From NCBI GenBank assembly GCA_023091735.1, contig JALKBU010001407.1, forward strand, positions 1-11,392: a stretch of 11,392 bases of DNA, written 5' to 3'. The position numbers and the translations under genes were made by a program. Below the pieces are notes generated by a model. It ran no database searches. It saw only the letters and a program-made list of their open reading frames with translations, and was not told the DNA's origin. Positions 7,043 through 11,392 of this stretch are shown one piece after another (positions within the stretch are counted from its first letter, which is position 1; every line of letters starts with the position of its first letter). This stretch comes from Trichomonas tenax. Its lineage: Eukaryota > Parabasalia > Trichomonadida > Trichomonadidae.

Positions 7043-7049
7043 TCATTTG
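7043..7049 (+). promoter_or_regulatory. Possible initiator for the coiled-coil gene (TCATTTG)
   Basis: The motif fits the TCA-Y-W core. The A at 7045 would give a 66-nt leader to ATG 7111 with no ATG between. That is longer than usual, and the TCA directly before the ATG does not fit because +2 is A. The gene may use another kind of start site. Confidence 0.25.
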
Positions 7050-7110
7050 CAGGAATTATCAAGTTAAAATCTGACACGTAAACTACAAAATAAAAAAAAT
7101 AACGGATTCA

Positions 7111-8406
7111 ATGTCAAGTGGGGCTGTCGATCCCGAGGGAGGAGAGATCTTCCTCGGCACTATCCCACACGGTCTGCTCATCCCAGAGCAGGAGGTCCCG
7201 AAGACATTGAGCATCCTGGACGTCCGCCCAGATAAGATTACAACCCCACCAGTTTTCACAGAGGAGGAGACTCTCCAAGCCATGCAGAACCTCGGCGTCA
7301 AGCCTGAGGACCTGGTTCCGCATGAAGTTCCGGAATCAGAAGGAAACAGCGCGATTATCGCAATGCAAATTCAGATAGAGCTCGAAAAAAAGCGATTAGC
7401 GACGTTCGAGCGAATCATCATCAAGAGGCAACAGATATTAAACAAATCGAAAAAGTCTATAGACATAAATTTGCCGAAAAGCAGAAAGTCAACAAGGAAA
7501 AAGTCAAAAAAGCGGAAAGTTCGCGCGGCAGCGGCTTCTGGCGGTGATGACGATAAACCGAAGTCAAAGATACCGATGCCGAAAAAGCGAAAGAAATTTA
7601 TTTCAAAAACAAAAAACGACTCAACGAAGCTAGATACGAATAGGCGGATCAAAGATCCTTCTCTCATAGAGAAAAGACACCAAAACGCGAGTATTGCAAA
7701 AGCAAAAAACGAAGAATCGAAAGTAAATAACGCATTAAACGCTCTTAAAAAAGTCGAAGCAGCAGAACGAAACAAGAGCAAACTCCGCGAACAGCAACAA
7801 GCATTTCTTAAGGAGAAAGCTCAGAGGAGAATGGAAAAGCTGAAAAAACGAGAATTGCGTCAAGAGGAGAAATTCGAGAACAGAAAGGCTCAAGCACGCA
7901 AAGACATGCAGCGGGAGGAGCGCAACTATAACCGGATTAAGCAGAAGGAGATGAAGAAGTTCGAGGAGGAGCAGAAATGGAGAATGCAGAAGATATATGC
8001 ACAGCCGCAAAATCAGTCGAAAGGCAATAAGAGCAGTTTCGCCGAATTGCGAAAGAAGCTTCTTGGTAAGGCAACGAGACCTGCTTCTCCCCCGCCTCCT
8101 GCTGCTGCTCCGGAGACTGTTGAGAAACCTCTAAAAGCGAAAACAGTTTCCAAATCACCACCAAAGGCGAAGGAGTCGAAGATTTCTTCACTCCTTCCAA
8201 ATCTTCAGAAGCTTCCTCAAGTCAGGAATCGTCCGTCACCTGATAATTCGCCGAAGAAATCATCCGGAAGCCACTTTTCCGTCGCCAGCAATGAATCGAA
8301 CAACAGCGACAGCTCAATGGCGGAGTACTTGATGCCAATAAAGAAAGTTAGGCCAATAGTCCCTGCAAGGGGCTCTCATATCCCGTACTTTCGTCCACGA
8401 AAATAA
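7111..8406 (+). CDS. Basic coiled-coil protein, possible cytoskeletal or nuclear role
   Basis: Encodes 431 residues. Residues 1-78 are a compact acidic domain with EIFLGTIPHGLLIPEQEVP, SILDVRPDKI and TPPVFTEEETLQAMQNLGV, the last reading as a small helix followed by KPEDLVP. Residues 82-112 form a helix. Residues 112-165 hold Lys/Arg clusters (KSRKSTRKKSKKRKVR and PKKRKKF) that look like nuclear localisation or acidic-polymer binding sites. Residues 185-297 are a long charged helix rich in Lys, Arg, Glu and Gln, probably a coiled coil. Residues 305-431 are a Ser/Pro/Lys-rich, likely disordered tail ending PYFRPRK. No signal peptide or membrane segment is seen. The ATG is the first after a short A-rich leader, and the stop lies within TAAA. 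Trichomonads have many such lineage-specific coiled-coil proteins, often cytoskeletal, so that role is inferred. The first ~230 bases are much richer in GC than the rest of the gene. Confidence 0.8.
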   Translation: MSSGAVDPEGGEIFLGTIPHGLLIPEQEVPKTLSILDVRPDKITTPPVFTEEETLQAMQNLGVKPEDLVPHEVPESEGNSAIIAMQIQIELEKKRLATFERIIIKRQQILNKSKKSIDINLPKSRKSTRKKSKKRKVRAAAASGGDDDKPKSKIPMPKKRKKFISKTKNDSTKLDTNRRIKDPSLIEKRHQNASIAKAKNEESKVNNALNALKKVEAAERNKSKLREQQQAFLKEKAQRRMEKLKKRELRQEEKFENRKAQARKDMQREERNYNRIKQKEMKKFEEEQKWRMQKIYAQPQNQSKGNKSSFAELRKKLLGKATRPASPPPPAAAPETVEKPLKAKTVSKSPPKAKESKISSLLPNLQKLPQVRNRPSPDNSPKKSSGSHFSVASNESNNSDSSMAEYLMPIKKVRPIVPARGSHIPYFRPRK

Positions 8407-8407
8407 A
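8404..8407 (+). terminator. TAAA polyadenylation motif overlapping the stop
   Basis: The TAA stop of the coiled-coil gene plus the next A gives TAAA, as at the other intact gene end. Confidence 0.55.
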
Positions 8408-8882
8408 TTGTTTGTATATTTTTTGATAGAAATTTGTTCTTATTTGATGAAACACTCTAATTCATTTCTAGAACTAAGCACCCTTAATTTCTATTTTCAA
8501 GTGATCATGAAAGCTTTCATTTGTCGAATCAAGGAATAAGGTATAATAATGAAAACTCACTTCGTATAAAAAGACTGAAAAATGCTTCGTTTTCGATATA
8601 TCGGAATAGAGAAAATGTTTCAGTTAAGCTTAGGGAACTTACTTTTGTATGTTACGTTTAATGAAATCAAAGAAAACGCCACCAATCATATGATTATTTT
8701 GATGTAAAAGTCTTCATCGATAATTTTCAAAAAAAAAAAAAAAAAAGGTAAATGTTTATATATCAAAGCGAATGAAAGAGAGAAATGAGAATTTGTGCAT
8801 GCAGATAATCAAGACTGATAATCGCATGTCTATGCAAATTTATTTAATGGTAAAAAAATTGATCTTCTTTGCAAAAATACCA
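8408..8882. other. AT-rich intergenic DNA with an 18-A run
   Basis: No gene seen. An uninterrupted run of 18 A at 8729-8746 is the only distinct feature. It has no target-duplication partner or upstream gene that would mark it as a retrocopy tail. Confidence 0.5.
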
Positions 8883-8891
8883 AATTGATAT
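8883..8891. repeat. Left 9-bp target-site duplication of MITE copy B
   Basis: AATTGATAT here and AATTCATAT at 9123-9131 match at eight of nine bases directly outside the element ends. Confidence 0.7.
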
Positions 8892-9122
8892 GAGTCCTCT
8901 ACCTTTCTAGAAAAACCGACATTTGTAAAGTGTCAGATTGGCCATACTAAATGTAGTATGTAGTAAACGAACAGCATTTAAAAACCAGGAGAGATGAACC
9001 ACTAACAAATTAATGGTCTCTACAATCAACAGATTTTTGTAATTTTACGTGTCAGATTTGTGTTTTTTAAATGACTTTTTGACATGTAAACATGTCACTT
9101 TTTCGAGAAAGGTAGATGACTC
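8892..9122 (-). mobile_element. MITE-like element, copy B (231 bp), opposite orientation
   Basis: The left end GAGTCCTCTACCTTTCTAGAA and the right end, read on the other strand, GAGTCATCTACCTTTCTCGAA are terminal inverted repeats of the same family as copy A. Taken as reverse complement, both outer parts align with 3485-3565 and 3722-3860. It lacks about 145 internal bases present in A. One changed base in the target duplication suggests it is older than copy A. It has no ORF. It lies beside the broken membrane-protein gene and may have landed in or next to its 5' part. Confidence 0.85.
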
Positions 9123-9131
9123 AATTCATAT
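9123..9131. repeat. Right 9-bp target-site duplication of MITE copy B
   Basis: AATTCATAT, one base different from 8883-8891. Confidence 0.7.
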
Positions 9132-9717
9132 TATTACAGAGTTTAAATATCCGAAAGTCTGTAAAAGAATAAATCCATTCAAAATGATAAATTGTTGAAA
9201 AATGGTTCTAATTTGAACATTAAACGTTGGTACGGATGGAAAAGCAAAGGATAAAATTATAAATTGTGAAATCACAGAGGAACGATTGTTGTGTATTTTA
9301 AAATAATAGATTTTTGGAAATGGGTGGAAGGCGTCAAATACGCCGTCTCTCAAAGTTCTCAATTGATTGAAAGATGTTTCAATTGATTCTGAAGGTTATT
9401 CAAACAAATTGAAAGGTAACAAAAGTCAATATTTGAGTACTAAACAAATATTTTAAATTGTCATAGAAAATGAATTTGATTTTTGATGCGATAATATTTT
9501 TGTGATATAAAAATACTACATTATTCACTAGTTTCAACGGATAACAAACGAAAAATATGATTTGAATTTTGATTCAAAATTTGAAATCTAATAAAAATAT
9601 GAAATTATATATCTATGCTATTGTTACCGCACAATTATATAATTAAAATGTAAAAAATATTTTTATAAAAATTGAATGTTAATTCAATTTTAGCATAATA
9701 TCATTAGACTGTGAAAT
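9132..9717 (+). other. AT-rich stretch with heavily decayed coding traces
   Basis: In the same plus frame as the broken gene downstream, protein-like runs appear between stops: EFKYPKVCKRINPF near 9139, TDGKAKDKIINCEITEERLL near 9235, and LKDVSIDSEGYSNKLKGN near 9367. Stops are frequent from 9304 on. This may be the eroded 5' part of the same gene, but chance cannot be excluded. The 78-codon minus-strand frame here is a shadow with no signals. Confidence 0.25.
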
Positions 9718-11103
9718 ATGTATCAACAATCATATGTGACTAATATTTTATGGTTTAAACTGATTAATGAATGTCTTTAAAAACTATCATGTAAACTTTC
9801 AATATGGTATGCAAAAACAAATCACGATGTGGAACTTCAATTTGGTCATGTTGATGAGATAGAAATCTCGATTTATGATGATATTGATAAAATTTTATAT
9901 GATCATGTGGTAAACGAAAACAACAGTCAATCCATCATCTCCAACAGCGGTACAATAGTTTTGCCCAGTTTTTCTGGTGTTTCGGGGAGTCAAAAAATAT
10001 AATTCAAATTATCTCAACAAATAATTAACAATTATCATGACAGAAACGCATTACATCAGCGAAAACAAGAGCCTGATAACACTGATTTAGCATCGAAGAT
10101 TGTTGTCATTGTAATTAGTTCATATTTTGGCAATTTAATTGTCACACATGCATTGATGATTATCTTTACCTGCAGACATCCAAATCGCGCAATTCACTCT
10201 AGAGTGTTCTGTTACTGCTTCTATGATTCATGCTCTGGATACTGGGAGGAGTCCTACGAGTTCTACTATTTGAAACACGGAGGGAGATTGAAATGCAGAT
10301 ATCCGTTTCCTGAGTGGGCCTGCAGTCCATGTCTCTGCGAAGCACTTTGCGATGATTGCTGTATCGAATATCAACAATTCCATCAATGCTGTTTCGGTGA
10401 TTGTAGCTGCTACTGCATTAAAGGCCTCGACGAATTCTGTTATTCATTTTTTATCATTTGGGTTATCATTTAGGTCCTTAAATGGGCTCTTTTACCATTA
10501 TGGATTTTAATTGCTGCAATCTGCACTGCTTGGAGTCCTCGCTCAGACTCAGCGAAGAAGTTCGAAGAAGAGCTTTAGGTTAAATCAGAAAAGCTCCGCA
10601 AAGAGGGATACAAGAGATCTCTTGAAACAAAGCCAACGATGGAGAAATATAAAGCGAAGAAAGAAGCAGAGAAGAAAGCTGAAATGGAAAAATAGAATAA
10701 AGAAGTTACTGCTCCACAACAAATCCCCGCTCAACCTCAACCAGGATACGCAGCGCCACCTCAAGGACAGCAATCCTATCAGCCATACTACACGCAGCCT
10801 CCTCCTGGACAATATTATCCTCCAAAACAAAACGGACAATATAATCCACCATCATATTATGCTCAACCTCCTCAATACCAATATCCTTCTCAGTACTATC
10901 AACAGCCACAGCAGTACTACGCTCCTCCTCAACCAAATCAAGTCCCTAACAGCAACGTACAAAATTCTTATCCACAAAACATAAATCCGCCACAGCCAAA
11001 TAATAATTCATCAAATCCATATAATATCAATACTTCGACTCCACAAAATGTTGATCCTGTAAGTCCACCTCCAAATGAAAACACATCAAATACTCCTCAG
11101 TAA
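9718..11103 (+). pseudogene. Broken membrane-protein gene with Cys-rich region and Pro/Gln/Tyr-rich tail
   Basis: One frame runs from ATG 9718 to TAA 11101-11103, broken only by TAA 9778, TAA 10000, TAG 10471, TAG 10576 and TAG 10693, with no frameshift in the 1.3 kb. Domains in order: a beta-rich segment (VELQFGHVDEIEISIYDD, then GTIVLPSFSGVSGSQKI) at 9781-9999; a polar linker; a membrane helix at about 10093-10165; a region with about 20 Cys, including the cluster ACSPCLCEALCDDCC (10318-10362), at 10171-10440; a second helix at about 10435-10530 spanning the first TAG; a charged Lys/Glu linker; and from about 10700 a Pro/Gln/Tyr-rich tail with PPQYQYPSQYY-type repeats. The tail suits a cytoplasmic interaction region. 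Family not recognised; a surface protein is inferred. All five stops are one C-to-T change from a Gln codon. The stop at 11101 is followed by TAAA only 11 nt later. Confidence 0.7.
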
Positions 11104-11392
11104 CAAAACTAAAATCTAAATTTATTTAAAAACATTTTATGTGATATTAATATTAAAAATCACAAATGAAGTAATATCAATCTATAAGAAATATCATATT
11201 ATCAATAAGCAGGTTCAATGTCAATCATATATCATATTTATATTCCCTAAATGAGTGAATAAATGGGCAACATTTTTCCTTCTGCGGTGTAGTCCCGCGA
11301 CCTTCATAACTTTTTATCTGATCAATATTTTTTCGATTTGAAAGTACTTTCATGTACATATTGATAGTTGTCTATCCAGTGGTATAAGTGGC
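11104..11392. other. AT-rich 3' flank, no gene seen
   Basis: CTAAAATCTAAA right after the broken gene could hold its old poly(A) signal. A short GC-richer spot GCGG-TGTAGTC-CCGC (11284-11298) could form a 4-bp stem. Nothing else is supported. Confidence 0.4.

Noticed and set aside
7371..8200. Minus-strand ORFs opposite the coiled-coil gene
   Set aside because: They are antisense shadows of Lys/Glu-rich codons, which read as Phe/Leu/Ser on the other strand.
8729..8746. 18-A run as the tail of a retrotransposed copy
   Set aside because: No upstream gene copy, no reading frame and no flanking duplication accompany it; simple slippage is enough.
9126..9362. 78-codon minus-strand ORF
   Set aside because: It starts inside the MITE's right flank, has no promoter signal, and lies opposite better protein-like runs on the plus strand.
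10511..10984. 157-codon plus-strand ORF over the broken gene's tail, and minus-strand ORFs at 10585-10839 and 10706-10936
   Set aside because: They are out-of-frame shadows of the Pro/Gln/Tyr-rich tail. The frame ending at 11103 has the coherent domain order.
9718..11103. Genome-wide reassignment of TAA/TAG to glutamine
   Set aside because: The tetraspan and coiled-coil genes end at TAA stops within TAAA signals, with no protein-like extension beyond. Standard decoding fits them, so the in-frame stops here are treated as local.

Overview
This looks like parabasalid (trichomonad) nuclear DNA. Intergenic DNA is long and AT-rich and the genes show no introns. Three of the gene ends (898, 3409, 8406) have a TAA stop that is the first three bases of a TAAA motif, which is the trichomonad cleavage/polyadenylation signal. 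One gene has a textbook trichomonad initiator (TCACTTCA) 16 nt before its ATG. The genus is inferred from these habits; the species cannot be told from the sequence alone.

Layout. 1-610: unusually GC-rich DNA holding two diverged copies of a ~150 bp repeat about 435 bp apart; the second runs straight into the 3' part of an unrecognised gene ending at 898. 899-2790: AT-rich, with one possible tiny secreted-peptide ORF (1157-1276) and a weak gene scrap near 2343-2555. 2819-3409: an intact four-helix membrane protein. 3485-3860: a MITE-like element with inverted ends and a perfect 9-bp target duplication. 4012-4478: four successive long imperfect hairpins with unrelated arms, the most unusual structure here. 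4479-7040: gene-poor AT-rich DNA with a few small palindromes and two GC-richer patches. 7111-8406: an intact, very basic coiled-coil protein. 8892-9122: a second, shorter copy of the MITE in the opposite orientation, again with a near-perfect 9-bp duplication. 9718-11103: a broken membrane-protein gene whose single reading frame still shows ectodomain, membrane helix, Cys-rich region, second membrane helix, charged linker and a Pro/Gln/Tyr-rich tail, interrupted only by TAA and TAG codons.

The genes do not form an obvious pathway. The window reads as two live genes set in repeat-rich DNA with decayed gene copies. The MITEs' 9-bp duplications point to Mutator-like transposition. The hairpin array lies between the two oppositely oriented MITEs, has no convincing coding content, and is the best candidate for something undescribed, such as a precursor of double-stranded or small RNA.
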